The translations under genes and the position numbers were made by a program. Of a stretch of 64,000 nt of DNA, positions 17,501 through 26,612 are shown piece after piece (position 1 is the first letter of the stretch; each line of letters opens with the position of its first letter). Source of the DNA: an uncultured bacterium (GTDB lineage: Bacteria; Verrucomicrobiota; Kiritimatiellia; RFP12; CAIWXQ01). The DNA lies in contig CAIWXQ010000018.1 of the NCBI GenBank assembly GCA_903916675.1, positions 1 through 64,000 of the forward strand, in the 5' to 3' direction. The notes under the pieces are model-generated. The model had not been told where the DNA came from and did no database searches. It worked only from the letters and a program-made list of their open reading frames with translations.

Positions 17501-19261
17501 ATGCTGTGTCGTTTGCTGCTCACCCTGCTGCTTACCCTGCCGGCTCTGGCGGACCAGACCTTCCCCGCGCCGGGCTGGACGGATGCGCCCAACCCATTGG
17601 CCAGCCCGGATGCCGCACCCGGCGGCACGCTGGTCTTTGCCGCGTTCCAGCCGCCCAAGAGCCTGAACGCCTTCCTCGACAGCAACACCTTTTCGCAGCA
17701 GATTTTCGATTCGTTCTACGAGACTCTGCTGGGGATTGACCCTCTGACCGCGGAGTTCGTGCCCGGGCTGGCCAGCCGCTGGACTGTCTCCGACGACCGG
17801 CGCGTCTTCACCTTCATGCTCGACCCGGCCGCCAAATGGAGCGACGGTCGTCCCGTCACGGCCGCGGACGTGAAATGGACTTTCGAGAAGATCATGGACC
17901 CTGCCAGCCAGACCGGCTCCACCAAGGTCGGCCTCGAGACCTTCACCAACACGCCGCCGCAGATCCTCGATGCGCGCACCATCCGCTTCACGGCGCGCGA
18001 GGCGCATTGGCGCAATTTGATAGCCGTCAGCCAGTTCGAGATCCTGCCGCGGCATGCCTTTTCCAACGCGGACTTCAACAAGATCAATTTCGAGTTCCCC
18101 GTGGTCTCCGGCCCCTACCGGCTGGGCAGCCTCCAGGAGAACATCGAGCTGCGCCTGGAGCGGCGCGCCGACTGGTGGGCGCGCGGCCGTTCCTCGGTCC
18201 GCGGGCTGTACAACTTCCAGACGCTCGTCTACCGCTTCTACGCCGAGCTGGAAAATGCCTTCGAGGCGTTCAAGAAGGGCGATCTCGACGTCTACCCGGT
18301 TTACATGTCGCGGCTCTGGAACCTTGAGGCCGTGGGCGAGAAGTTTGACTGCCGCTGGATCCTGAAGCAGCGCATCTGCAACCACACGCCGCTCGGGTTC
18401 CAGGGGTTTGCCATGAACCTGCGCCGGCCGCCGTTCGACGACCGGCGCGTGCGCCGCGCGCTGGCGTACCTGCTTGACCGCGAGACCATGAACCGCACAT
18501 TGATGTACAATGCCTACTTCCTCCAGCGCTCCTACTTCGAGGACCTCTACGACGCTGCGCACCCCTGCACCAATGCTGCTTATGCCTGCGATCCGCCCCG
18601 CGCCCGCGCCCTGCTGGCCGAAGCCGGCTGGAAGCCCAATCCCGAAACCGGCTGGCTGGAGAAGGACGGACGCCGCCTGCGGATCGTCTTCCTGACCCGT
18701 GACGCGTCGTCCGACAAGTTCCTGGCGCTCTACGGCGCGGATCTGAGGAAGGCCGGGATCGAGTTGGTCATTGACCGTAAGGACTTCGCCGCCTGGCTGC
18801 GCGACATGGACGCCTTCCAGTTCGACATGACCTGGGCCTCCTGGGAAGGCATGCTGTTCAAGGACCCGGAGTCCATGTGGGCCTCGGTCGAGGCGGACCG
18901 CCCCTCCGGCAACAACATCACGGGGTTCAGGGACCCGCGCGTGGATGCGCTTATCGAGCGCCAGAAGACGGTCTTCGACCTCGCGGAACGCAACCGCATC
19001 TGCCGCGAGATCGACGCCATCCTTTGCGAGCAGGCCCCTTACGTGCTGCTCTGGAATATCGACTGCACCCGGCTGCTCTACTGGAACAAATTCGGCGTAC
19101 CGCCCACAGTGCTCGACAAGTACCACAACGAGAGCGCGCTCTTCACCCTCTGGTGGTACGACGCCGACTCTGCCGCCGAGCTCAAGGCCGCCCAGGCTGC
19201 CGGCGCCGCGCTGCCTCCGCGCTCCGAAACCGTCCGGTTCGATGAGGTGTTTCGGAAGTGA
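17501..19261 (+). CDS. Extracellular solute-binding protein family 5 (peptide-binding)
   Basis: A 586-residue periplasmic binding protein for an oligopeptide or similar ABC importer. The start at 17501 has GGAGGG 7 bases upstream and opens a signal peptide (MLCRLLLTLLLTLPALADQT). Family-5 hallmarks: a conserved entry segment (SLNAFLDSNTF, FDSFYETLLGIDP), the W-x-LDP-type line with FMLDPAAKWSDGRPVTAADV, and FNLRRPPFDDRRVRRALAYLLDRE-like text in the middle. No permease or ATPase gene is adjacent, so it is an orphan binding protein or its transporter lies elsewhere. Confidence 0.9.
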   Translation: MLCRLLLTLLLTLPALADQTFPAPGWTDAPNPLASPDAAPGGTLVFAAFQPPKSLNAFLDSNTFSQQIFDSFYETLLGIDPLTAEFVPGLASRWTVSDDRRVFTFMLDPAAKWSDGRPVTAADVKWTFEKIMDPASQTGSTKVGLETFTNTPPQILDARTIRFTAREAHWRNLIAVSQFEILPRHAFSNADFNKINFEFPVVSGPYRLGSLQENIELRLERRADWWARGRSSVRGLYNFQTLVYRFYAELENAFEAFKKGDLDVYPVYMSRLWNLEAVGEKFDCRWILKQRICNHTPLGFQGFAMNLRRPPFDDRRVRRALAYLLDRETMNRTLMYNAYFLQRSYFEDLYDAAHPCTNAAYACDPPRARALLAEAGWKPNPETGWLEKDGRRLRIVFLTRDASSDKFLALYGADLRKAGIELVIDRKDFAAWLRDMDAFQFDMTWASWEGMLFKDPESMWASVEADRPSGNNITGFRDPRVDALIERQKTVFDLAERNRICREIDAILCEQAPYVLLWNIDCTRLLYWNKFGVPPTVLDKYHNESALFTLWWYDADSAAELKAAQAAGAALPPRSETVRFDEVFRK

Positions 19262-19310
19262 GGGGACGGATTAGAGCAAGTGCAGGTATGGCCGCAAGAT
19301 CGGGGCAAGT

Positions 19311-19435
19311 GCGGACACGAAGGGGGAAACGGCGGCACGAAGAACGCGAAGGCAGGTTGTTGTTTTTCGCGCCGCAAGGCGGCGCCCCCGCAGCCCTTCG
19401 TGCCCTCCCATGATCCCTTCTCGGCCTTCGTGACC
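19311..19435. repeat. gacacgaagg family, inverted-pair copy
   Basis: The left side has gacacgaaggg and gcacgaagaacgcgaagg. The right side has gcccttcgtgccc and ggccttcgtgacc. A central hairpin (cgccgcaaggcggcg) lies between. It occupies the convergent gap between the binding-protein and dehydrogenase genes. Confidence 0.6.
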
Positions 19436-19470
19436 GAGTCATCTTCGGCTGCATGATTTCTTTCGTTGTT

Positions 19471-20451
19471 CTAGTTCACAACGTTTTTGGGCGCGCCGTG
19501 CAGGAAGGCGGCGACGTTCTCTGCAGTGACCTGAAGGAGGCGGCGGCGTGCGGCGCCGGTGGCCCAGGCAATGTGCGGCGTGATGTGGCAGTTGCGCGCC
19601 GTCAGCAGGGGGTTGTCGGCGTGTGGCGGCTCGCGCGACAGCACGTCCAGTCCGGCGCCGGCAATGGCGCCGCGGTTGAGCGCGTCGGCCAGCGCCGACT
19701 CGTCCACCAGCGGACCCCGCGCGGTGTTGATCAGGAAAGCGGTGGGCTTCATTTGCGCCAGCAGGGCGGTGTTGACAAAGCCGCGGTTCTCCTCTTTGAG
19801 CGGGCAGTGCAGGGTGACGGCGTCACTCTGCCGGAAGAGCGTCTCCAGGTCCACCTGCTTCGCCTGGCAGGCGTTCTGGCGCAGCGGCGAGGGGTTGCAG
19901 GCAAGGATGTTCATGCCCAAGGCGCGTCCGATCTGCCCGACCGCCCGGCCGATGTTGCCGAAACCGACGATTCCCAGCGTCAGCCCGCTCAGTTCGGTCA
20001 GAGGAAAGTCCCAGTAGGCGAAGTCGCGGGACGCCGCCCACTTCCCCTCCCGCACGGTGGCGGCATGGTGGGCCACGTGGTTGCAGAGGTGGAGCAGGTG
20101 GGCGAAGACCAGTTGCGCCACGGAGTCCGTGCTGTAGCCCGGCACGTTCGAGACCGCGACTCCCATCTTCCGCGCGGCTGCGACGTCCACCACGTTGTAC
20201 CCGGTCGCCAGGACGCCGATAAAGCGCAGCTTTGGCAACTGCGCCAGGGCATCCTCCTTTAGCAGCGTCTTGTTGGTCAGCAGGACCGTGGCGTCTGCGG
20301 CGCGCGCGAGCAGTTCATTGGGGGCGGTGCGGTCGTACACGGTGAGCTTGCCCAGCGACTCGAGCGCGCCCCAGGAGAGGTCGCCGGGGTTGGCGGTGAA
20401 GCCGTCCAGCACCGTGATCCGGACGGCGGCGTCGGAATTGGCGGTTTGCAT
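19471..20451 (-). CDS. D-2-hydroxyacid dehydrogenase (glycerate/hydroxypyruvate type)
   Basis: A 326-residue NAD-dependent D-isomer hydroxyacid dehydrogenase. It has the Rossmann motif GIVGFGNIGRAVG, catalytic Arg in NTARGPLVDE, Glu in SREPP, and His in ITPHIAWAT. The NVPGYSTDSVAQ segment and TPHIAWAT resemble hydroxypyruvate/glycerate dehydrogenases (HprA-like). The ATG at 20451 is preferred over an in-frame TTG at 20469; neither has a good ribosome site. No pathway neighbour is adjacent. A serA of the same superfamily lies at 51.7 kb but is longer, with ASB and ACT domains. Confidence 0.9.
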   Translation of the reverse strand: MQTANSDAAVRITVLDGFTANPGDLSWGALESLGKLTVYDRTAPNELLARAADATVLLTNKTLLKEDALAQLPKLRFIGVLATGYNVVDVAAARKMGVAVSNVPGYSTDSVAQLVFAHLLHLCNHVAHHAATVREGKWAASRDFAYWDFPLTELSGLTLGIVGFGNIGRAVGQIGRALGMNILACNPSPLRQNACQAKQVDLETLFRQSDAVTLHCPLKEENRGFVNTALLAQMKPTAFLINTARGPLVDESALADALNRGAIAGAGLDVLSREPPHADNPLLTARNCHITPHIAWATGAARRRLLQVTAENVAAFLHGAPKNVVN

Positions 20452-20501
20452 GGCCGGTGAGTCTAGCAAGGGCGGCGGGTAGTGTCTATTGGGGGTAGTG
20501 C

Positions 20502-20610
20502 CAACCGCAGATTGACGACTGCAGATCTCCGAATCCGGGAGGAAAAGACCCCTCGACGGGTGAAATAGCCTTCAAAAATCTGCGGCTGGATAGTCGTCAA
20601 TCTGCGGTTC
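20502..20610. repeat. AACCGCAG... palindromic repeat, copy 2
   Basis: The left arm aaccgcagattgacgact is perfectly complementary to agtcgtcaatctgcggtt at the right end: 18 pairs. A further gcagat/atctgc pair lies inside, around a centre of about 50 bases. It is related to 11311-11396. Confidence 0.88.
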
Positions 20611-20720
20611 ACTTGGATCGTAAACCTGCCGCTTTCAGCCACAAGCATGAGATCTTTCGATTCCCGATACGTTCAATAGGCAGTGGTATTGGACGGGGGG
20701 CGCCTGCGCCACGCCAGCCC

Positions 20721-20759
20721 CTCTGTGCGCTCAACTCTTCCTTGGTGACCTCTGTGTCC
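20721..20759. repeat. 39-base CTCTGTG repeat, copy 1
   Basis: Starts ctctgtgcg and ends gacctctgtgtcc. It has the same length and ends as 26550-26588 and the complement of 43671-43708. CTCTG-type units recur about every 9 bases within it. Confidence 0.75.
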
Positions 20760-21013
20760 ATACGCTTGTTGCCGATTGGATCGACACCGATTTCGACCCC
20801 GACGCCGCCGCCGAGGGGGCGGTCAGCCGTCCCGCCACTCCGAACCCTGCAAACACCCCAAAAATTATGTTATTGGCAAAGAGGCCGGAATTAGTGCATC
20901 TTATACGTTGCGGCCGGGGTCGGCCTGACCAGCTCCGAACTTCATCCTGTGTCATGGTTGAGGCATCGGGATATCGAAAGTAACGTGACACGTTTAGGAT
21001 GAGGGGTTCAGTT

Positions 21014-21358
21014 ATGGATATCTATGTCGGCAACCTCCCGTATGAGGTGACTGACGCCGAACTTCAGGCGCACTTCGAGAAGTTTGGCAAGGTGACGTCG
21101 GCTCGCGTGGTGATGGATAAGGCCACCGGGCGCGCCAAGGGATTCGGCTTCATCGAGATGCCGGACCGCGCGGAGGCCGAGAAGGCCATCGCGGGAACCA
21201 ACGGTGCGGACTTCATGGGGCGCCCTCTGCGCGTCAATGAGTCCCAGCCCAAGCCCCGCGACGATCGTCGTGGCGGTGGCGGCGGCGGTGGCGGCTTCGG
21301 CGGCGGTCGCGGCGGTGGCGGCTTCGGCGGCGGCGGCGGCGGCGGCAAGCGCTGGTAA
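21014..21358 (+). CDS. Glycine-rich RNA-binding protein (RRM)
   Basis: A 114-residue RNA-recognition-motif protein of the cyanobacterial Rbp/plant GRP type. RNP2 is IYVGNLPY at residues 3-10 and RNP1 is KGFGFIEM near 45-52. The tail is almost pure glycine with Arg and Phe (GGGR, GGGFGGG) from about 81 to the end. The start at 21014 is chosen because MDIYVGNL is the normal beginning of the fold and GAGGGG is suitably placed. Such proteins bind single-stranded RNA and are often cold-induced; regulation is not visible here. A strong intrinsic terminator follows, so it is monocistronic. Confidence 0.95.
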   Translation: MDIYVGNLPYEVTDAELQAHFEKFGKVTSARVVMDKATGRAKGFGFIEMPDRAEAEKAIAGTNGADFMGRPLRVNESQPKPRDDRRGGGGGGGGFGGGRGGGGFGGGGGGGKRW

Positions 21359-21382
21359 TCCGATCGCCACAAGCGATGGATC

Positions 21383-21420
21383 AAAGGGCATCGGCGCACA
21401 CGTGCGCCGGTGCCCTTTTT
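21383..21420 (+). terminator. Rho-independent terminator of the RRM gene
   Basis: Arms AAAGGGCA..GGCGCAC and GTGCGCC..TGCCCTTT pair almost fully and end in TTTTT, 25 bases beyond the RRM stop. Confidence 0.93.
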
Positions 21421-21520
21421 GTCTTTTCATCAGGGGTCGTTTCCGGCATTCTAGCGCCCCGGTTTGGTACGGCGGTACGAGCGCGGATTCCGCCGGCCCG
21501 GCCAGAAGGATTCCCCGTCC

Positions 21521-24500
21521 ATGCCCAAGCGAACGGACATCAAAAAGATCATGCTCATCGGCTCCGGACCGATCGTGATCGGCCAGGCCTGCGAGTTCGA
21601 CTATTCCGGCGCGCAGGCCTGCAAGGCGCTGCGGGAAGAGGGGTACGAGGTCACGCTGGTCAACAGCAATCCCGCGACCATCATGACCGACCCAGAGTTC
21701 GCGGACCGCACCTACATTGAGCCGCTCACGGTGGATATGCTCGCCGCCATCATCAAGCGCGAGCGGCCGCAGGCGCTGCTCCCCACGCTCGGCGGCCAGA
21801 CGGCCCTGAACCTGGCCATGGAACTCCACAAGGCCGGCGTGCTCGAGAAATACGGCGTGGAGATGATCGGCGCCAAGGCGCATGTGATTGAGAAGGCCGA
21901 GGACCGCCAGCTCTTCAAGGAGGCCATGCTGCGCATCGGCCTCGACATGCCCCGCAGCGGATCCGCGCATTCGATCGAGGAAGCGCGCGCCGTCCGCGAG
22001 CGCCTCGGCCTGCCGCTGGTGATCCGCCCCGGCTTCACGCTCGGCGGCACGGGCGGTGGCATCGCCTACACGGACAAGGAGTTCGAGGAGATTGCCCAGC
22101 GCGGCCTGTTCTACAGCCCGACCACCGAGATTCTCGTCGAGGAGTCCATTGTCGGCTGGAAGGAATTCGAGCTGGAGATCATGCGCGACACGCGCGACAA
22201 CTGCGTGATCATCTGCTCCATCGAAAACCTCGACCCCATGGGGGTTCACACCGGTGACTCGATCACCGTGGCGCCGGCCCAGACCCTGACCGACCGCGAA
22301 TACCAGATCATGCGCGACGCCTCCATCGCCGTGATGCGCGAGATCGGTGTGGAAACCGGCGGTTCCAACGTGCAGTTTGCGGTCAACCCGCGCGACGGCC
22401 GCATGGTGATCATTGAGATGAACCCGCGCGTCTCGCGCTCGTCCGCTCTGGCCTCCAAGGCTACCGGCTTCCCGATCGCCAAGATTGCGGCCAAGCTCGC
22501 CGTGGGGTACACGCTCGACGAGATTCGCAACGACATCACCCGCGAGACGCCCGCTTGCTTTGAGCCGTCCATCGACTACGTGGTCACCAAGGTGCCGCGC
22601 TTTGCCTTCGAGAAGTTCGCGCGCGCCGACGACACGCTCGGCACGCAGATGAAATCCGTGGGCGAGACCATGAGCATCGGCCGCACCTTTAAGGAGAGCC
22701 TGCAGAAGGCGCTGCGCTCGCTTGAGGTCGGCCGCGCCGGCTTCGGCGCGGACGGCAAGGACGCCGCCACGGAGGCGCTCTCCGACGCGGACCTCGCGGC
22801 CGGGATCCAGCGCGCCCACGCTCGGCGCCTCTTCTTCATCCGCGCGGCTTTCCGCCGCGGCTGGAGCATGGAGAAGGTCTTTGAGCTGAGCCAGATCGAC
22901 CCCTGGTTCCTGCGCCACCTGGAGGAACTCGCCGCGTTTGAAGACGAGATCCGCTCCGCCGGCGCGCTCGACAACCTGGCCCAGGATCGCCCTCTGCTGC
23001 TACAGGCCAAGCAATTCGGCTACTCCGACCGCCAGCTCGCCTGGCTGCTTGGCACCAGGGAGGACGCGGTGCGTGCGCTGCGCTTCCGCCTCGGCGTCAC
23101 CCCCTCCTACGCGCTGGTGGACACCTGCGCCTCGGAGTTCCAGGCCTTCACGCCCTATTTCTATTCAACGTACGTTTCCCACGCCGGCGCGACTGCGCCG
23201 GAAAACGTTTCGGCGCCGAAGACGTCGAAACGCAAGATCATGATCCTGGGCGGCGGCCCCAACCGCATCGGCCAGGGGATCGAGTTCGACTACTGCTGCG
23301 TCCACGCCTGCTTCGCGCTGCGCGCCGCCGGGTTCGAGACCGTGATGGTCAACAGCAACCCCGAGACGGTCTCCACGGACTACGACACGAGCGATAAGCT
23401 CTATTTCGAGCCGCTGACGCTCGAGGACGTGCTGCACATCTACCGCCACGAGGGGTGCGTCGGCGCCATCGCGCAGTTCGGCGGCCAGACGCCGCTGAAC
23501 CTTGCCAAGGGGCTGGCCGCCAACGGCGTCACCATCATCGGCACCAGCCCGGAGAGCATCGAGGTGGCCGAGGACCGCAAGCTCTTCCAGGAGCTCGCCA
23601 CGCGCATCGGCATTCTGCAGCCGCCGAACGGGCTGGCCACCAGCGTGGCCGAGGCCGAGGTGGTGGCGGAGCGCCTCGGCTTTCCGGTGCTGATGCGCCC
23701 GAGCTTCGTGCTGGGTGGCCGTGCCATGGTGATCGTCTACGACATGGAGAGCCTGCGCAAGTACATGACCGAGGCCGTGGAGGTTTCCGAAGAGCGGCCC
23801 GTGCTCATCGACCACTACCTGGCCAACGCCACCGAGGTGGATGTCGATTGCATCGCCGACGGCGAGATCGCCGTGGTGGGCGCGATCATGGAGCACGTCG
23901 AGCTGGCCGGCATCCATTCCGGCGACAGCGCCTGCATCATCCCCGCGCCGACCCTCTCGCGCAAGGCGCAGAACACGATCCGCAAGCACACCAGGTCCCT
24001 GGCCAAGGCGCTGGACGTGAAGGGGCTGATGAACGTCCAGTTCGCCGTGCAGGGCGAGGACGTCTACGTGCTGGAGGTGAACCCGCGCGCCTCGCGCACC
24101 GTGCCGTTCGTCAGCAAGGCCATCGGCGTGCCGCTGGCCAAGCTCGCGGCGCTCGTGATGGCCGGCGCCCGGCTCAAGGAACTGGGATTTACCGAGGAAT
24201 TCATCCCGAAGCACTACTCTGCCAAGGAGGCGGTCTTCCCGTTCTCGCGCTTCCCGGGGATCGACGTGGTGCTCTCGCCGGAGATGAAGTCCACCGGCGA
24301 GGTCATGGGGATCGACGCCGACTGCGGCATGGCCTATCTCAAGAGCCAGCTCGCGGCCGGCAGCCGCCTGCCGAAGAGCGGCAACGTCTTCCTGAGCGTG
24401 CGCGACGAGGACAAGGCCGCCACTGTGCCGCTGGCCCGCAAGCTGCAGCAGCTCGGCTACACGATCTACGCCACGCTCGGCACCAGCACGGCGCTCTGGG

Positions 24501-24838
24501 ACGCCGGCGTCAAGAGCGCAGCCGTCTTCCGCATCTCCAAGGGGCGGCCGAACGCGATCGACATGATGGAGGACCACGACCTCGGCTGGATCGTCAACAC
24601 GCCCTCGGCCGGCGCAGAACCGATGTGGGACGAGGTCAAGATGCGCGCCCACGCCACGATTCGCGGCATCCCGGTCACCACTACGCTCGATGGCCTGCGC
24701 TGGTCTGTCAGCGGTCTGAAGGCATACAAGGCCGCCAGCAACCACCTGAAGGTGAAGACGCTGCAGGAATACCACGTGAAGTCGCCGAAGTTGAAGGCGT
24801 GGCGTGTGGATCAGTCAGCAGTGAACAGTAAGCAGTGA
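21521..24838 (+). CDS. carB: Carbamoyl-phosphate synthase large subunit
   Basis: A 1105-residue synthetase subunit. It makes carbamoyl phosphate from bicarbonate, ATP and CarA-derived ammonia for arginine and pyrimidines. The start [20 protein letters not shown] at 21521 is the family start and has AGAAGGA 10 bases upstream. The two homologous ATP-grasp halves are clear: [17 protein letters not shown] near 12 and [17 protein letters not shown] near 575. Also visible are [12 protein letters not shown] and [11 protein letters not shown], and the C-terminal MGS-like allosteric domain ([11 protein letters not shown] onward). The extreme C-terminus ([10 protein letters not shown]) and the TGA stop come from CAGTGAA heptads. 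It is followed by carA, the reverse of the usual carA-carB order. Confidence 0.97.
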   Translation: MPKRTDIKKIMLIGSGPIVIGQACEFDYSGAQACKALREEGYEVTLVNSNPATIMTDPEFADRTYIEPLTVDMLAAIIKRERPQALLPTLGGQTALNLAMELHKAGVLEKYGVEMIGAKAHVIEKAEDRQLFKEAMLRIGLDMPRSGSAHSIEEARAVRERLGLPLVIRPGFTLGGTGGGIAYTDKEFEEIAQRGLFYSPTTEILVEESIVGWKEFELEIMRDTRDNCVIICSIENLDPMGVHTGDSITVAPAQTLTDREYQIMRDASIAVMREIGVETGGSNVQFAVNPRDGRMVIIEMNPRVSRSSALASKATGFPIAKIAAKLAVGYTLDEIRNDITRETPACFEPSIDYVVTKVPRFAFEKFARADDTLGTQMKSVGETMSIGRTFKESLQKALRSLEVGRAGFGADGKDAATEALSDADLAAGIQRAHARRLFFIRAAFRRGWSMEKVFELSQIDPWFLRHLEELAAFEDEIRSAGALDNLAQDRPLLLQAKQFGYSDRQLAWLLGTREDAVRALRFRLGVTPSYALVDTCASEFQAFTPYFYSTYVSHAGATAPENVSAPKTSKRKIMILGGGPNRIGQGIEFDYCCVHACFALRAAGFETVMVNSNPETVSTDYDTSDKLYFEPLTLEDVLHIYRHEGCVGAIAQFGGQTPLNLAKGLAANGVTIIGTSPESIEVAEDRKLFQELATRIGILQPPNGLATSVAEAEVVAERLGFPVLMRPSFVLGGRAMVIVYDMESLRKYMTEAVEVSEERPVLIDHYLANATEVDVDCIADGEIAVVGAIMEHVELAGIHSGDSACIIPAPTLSRKAQNTIRKHTRSLAKALDVKGLMNVQFAVQGEDVYVLEVNPRASRTVPFVSKAIGVPLAKLAALVMAGARLKELGFTEEFIPKHYSAKEAVFPFSRFPGIDVVLSPEMKSTGEVMGIDADCGMAYLKSQLAAGSRLPKSGNVFLSVRDEDKAATVPLARKLQQLGYTIYATLGTSTALWDAGVKSAAVFRISKGRPNAIDMMEDHDLGWIVNTPSAGAEPMWDEVKMRAHATIRGIPVTTTLDGLRWSVSGLKAYKAASNHLKVKTLQEYHVKSPKLKAWRVDQSAVNSKQ

Positions 24839-24905
24839 ACAGTGAACCGCCAGCAGTTTCGTGACGGAACACTGCTCACGGCTGACGGGTAACTGATCAC
24901 TGGCG
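24812..24905. repeat. CAGTGAA heptad array with complementary arm, between carB and carA
   Basis: Units cagtcag, cagtgaa, cagtaag, cagtgaa, cagtgaa occupy 24812-24846. The opposite arm has actgctc, acggctg, acgggta, actgatc, actggcg (24871-24905), again at an exact 7-base period. The carB stop (TGA 24836-24838) lies in the left arm. Confidence 0.88.
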
Positions 24906-24914
24906 ATTGTCCGG

Positions 24915-26084
24915 ATGAGACCTATGGCTAGTAAATGGAACTGGGCGGAGCAACGGCGGGCGCCGGCGTTTCTGGCGCTGGCGGACGGCACGATTCTGCG
25001 CGGGCACTCCGTGGGTGCGCCGAAGGACCGTGTCGGCGAGGTGGTCTTCAACACCGGCCTGAGCGGCTACGAGGAGATCCTCAGCGATCCCTCCTATGCC
25101 GGGCAGTTTGTGACCATGACGTACCCGGAGATCGGCTCCTACGGCATGAACGACGCGGACATGGAGTCGCGCCAGCTCTTCGCTAACGGCTTGGTGATCC
25201 ACGAATACAACGAGCCCAGCAACTGGCGCAGCCAGCGCTCGCTGCGCGAGGCGCTCGTCCGCCAGGAGGTTCCGGCCATCGCGGGGATCGACACGCGCTT
25301 CCTCACGACCAAGATCCGCACCGGCGGCACCCAGAAGGCCTTTCTGTGCGTCAGCGGCCAGGTGGGCGAAGCCGACGGCGTGGCCCGCGCCCGCGCCTGG
25401 GAGGGGCTTGACGGCAAGGACTACGCTGCACAGGTGAGTTGCGAGAAGGAGTTTGAATGGGATCCGGACGGCACCGCCACCCGCTCCTGGGGGCAGCCCA
25501 GAGAGTTGCCGCCTGTCGCGCACCGCGTGGTGGCCTACGATTTCGGCATCAAGTGGAACATCCTGCGCAACCTGCGGCAGCAGGGAATGCAGGTGACGGT
25601 GGTCCCGGCCAAGACCTCCGCGGCGCAGGTGCTGGCTCGGAAGCCCGACGGCGTCTTCCTTTCCAACGGCCCGGCGGATCCGGCCGCGGTGGAGTACGCC
25701 ATCGTCTCGATCCGCGAGCTGCTCGGCAAGGTGCCGCTCATGGGGATCTGCCTCGGCCACCAGCTCCTCGGCCTGGCGCTTGGCGCGCGCACCTACCGCC
25801 TGAAGTTCGGCCACCACGGCTGCAACCACCCCGTGATGAACCTCGCCACGCGCCAGGTCGAGATCACCTCGCAGAACCACAACTTCGCGATCGCACAGGA
25901 CACACTCGACTTGGCGAAGATCGAAATTACGCATCAGAATCTCAACGACCAGACGATCGAAGGGATCCAGTGCCGGCACGTCCCCGCGTTCTCGGTGCAG
26001 TACCACCCCGAGGCCGCGCCGGGACCTCACGACGCCCACTGGATGTTCGAAAAATTCCGCGGCATGATGGACCGCAAGAACTGA
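24915..26084 (+). CDS. carA: Carbamoyl-phosphate synthase small (glutaminase) subunit
   Basis: A 389-residue glutamine amidotransferase that supplies ammonia to CarB. The N-terminal domain begins [14 protein letters not shown] and has [20 protein letters not shown] and [11 protein letters not shown]. The class-I amidotransferase domain has the nucleophile Cys in [12 protein letters not shown] and the His/Glu pair in [13 protein letters not shown]. Start is ambiguous between 24915 and 24924 (MASKWNW); neither has a strong ribosome site. It sits 76 bases after carB, separated by the heptad hairpin, so the two are probably co-transcribed unless the hairpin terminates. Confidence 0.96.
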   Translation: MRPMASKWNWAEQRRAPAFLALADGTILRGHSVGAPKDRVGEVVFNTGLSGYEEILSDPSYAGQFVTMTYPEIGSYGMNDADMESRQLFANGLVIHEYNEPSNWRSQRSLREALVRQEVPAIAGIDTRFLTTKIRTGGTQKAFLCVSGQVGEADGVARARAWEGLDGKDYAAQVSCEKEFEWDPDGTATRSWGQPRELPPVAHRVVAYDFGIKWNILRNLRQQGMQVTVVPAKTSAAQVLARKPDGVFLSNGPADPAAVEYAIVSIRELLGKVPLMGICLGHQLLGLALGARTYRLKFGHHGCNHPVMNLATRQVEITSQNHNFAIAQDTLDLAKIEITHQNLNDQTIEGIQCRHVPAFSVQYHPEAAPGPHDAHWMFEKFRGMMDRKN

Positions 26085-26098
26085 GATTTCACGCAGCA

Positions 26099-26398
26099 AT
26101 GAAGAAACCGACACTTCCCGCCTGGATGCGCTCTGGCCGTCCGGACGCTGCCCACAAGAATTGCCTCAACGTGCAGGAAGGGATTGTCGAAGCCAGCGAC
26201 TTCGACCCGGCCATGTGTCAGGCCTGCGAAACCACGGCGTGCAAATGGCATCCGGACAAACGGGGTCCGGACCGTGATGGCGAGGACCTGGAAGAGGAAG
26301 ACGACGAAGCCGACGAGCCGGAGGCGGACCCCTACGGCGAACCCGAGCACGAGTCCGGCGCCGTGGACGAGGAAGGCGAAGACGCGGACGAGAGATAG
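26099..26398 (+). CDS. Small acidic protein with N-terminal Cys cluster, unknown
   Basis: A 99-residue product not recognised. It starts 14 bases after the carA stop, reading MKKPTLPAWMRSGRP. A short Cys/His group (NCLNVQ, then MCQACETTACKWHPD near residues 38-52) may bind zinc. The last 45 residues are almost all Glu, Asp and Pro. Tight spacing suggests co-transcription with carBA, but no ribosome site is visible, so expression is uncertain. The stop TAG runs directly into a GAATTAC repeat. Confidence 0.6.
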   Translation: MKKPTLPAWMRSGRPDAAHKNCLNVQEGIVEASDFDPAMCQACETTACKWHPDKRGPDRDGEDLEEEDDEADEPEADPYGEPEHESGAVDEEGEDADER

Positions 26399-26588
26399 AA
26401 TTACGAATTATGGGCGATGCTGGCGAGAAGTGAGGCGCCGTGTCCTCGCGGCAGCCCCGAATTATTCTTTCGTGCGGCGCTTCTAAAGGGCTCGGCGCGG
26501 GACGCGCCGGCCTACTTTCCGGCCGACCGCTGACTGCGGCTACAGTTCCCTCTGTGGGCTCATCTCTTTCTCTGTGGACTCTGTGTCC
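26398..26588. repeat. Composite repeat block: GAATTAC heptads, double hairpin, CTCTGTG repeat
   Basis: Contains gaattac and gaattat (26398-26411). A degenerate double-hairpin element follows (cggcgcgggacgcgccg, ggcctactttccggcc, ending gcggctacagtt, 26490-26547). Last is a 39-base ctctgtg...ctctgtgtcc repeat (26550-26588). Three families lie side by side in one intergenic gap; no gene is seen. Confidence 0.7.
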
Positions 26589-26612
26589 ACACAATGCGGT
26601 AATTGACTTTTA

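Larger units (their letters stand above)
20452..21013. other. Repeat-rich intergenic region before the RRM gene
   Basis: About 560 bases with no credible gene; a 93-codon frame here is made of repeat sequence. It holds a long hairpin (20502-20610), a ctctgtg repeat (20721-20759), and a fragment resembling the hexad arm (20772-20812, gacaccgatttcgaccccg). The last 150 bases are AT-richer and should carry the promoter of the RRM gene. Confidence 0.6.

Noticed and set aside
17468-19126. 552-codon minus-strand frame opposite the peptide-binding protein
   Set aside because: Shadow frame; the plus-strand gene has a signal peptide and family-5 motifs.
20613-20894. 93-codon plus-strand frame before the RRM gene
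   Set aside because: Built from repeat sequence (Pro/Thr low complexity), no ribosome site.
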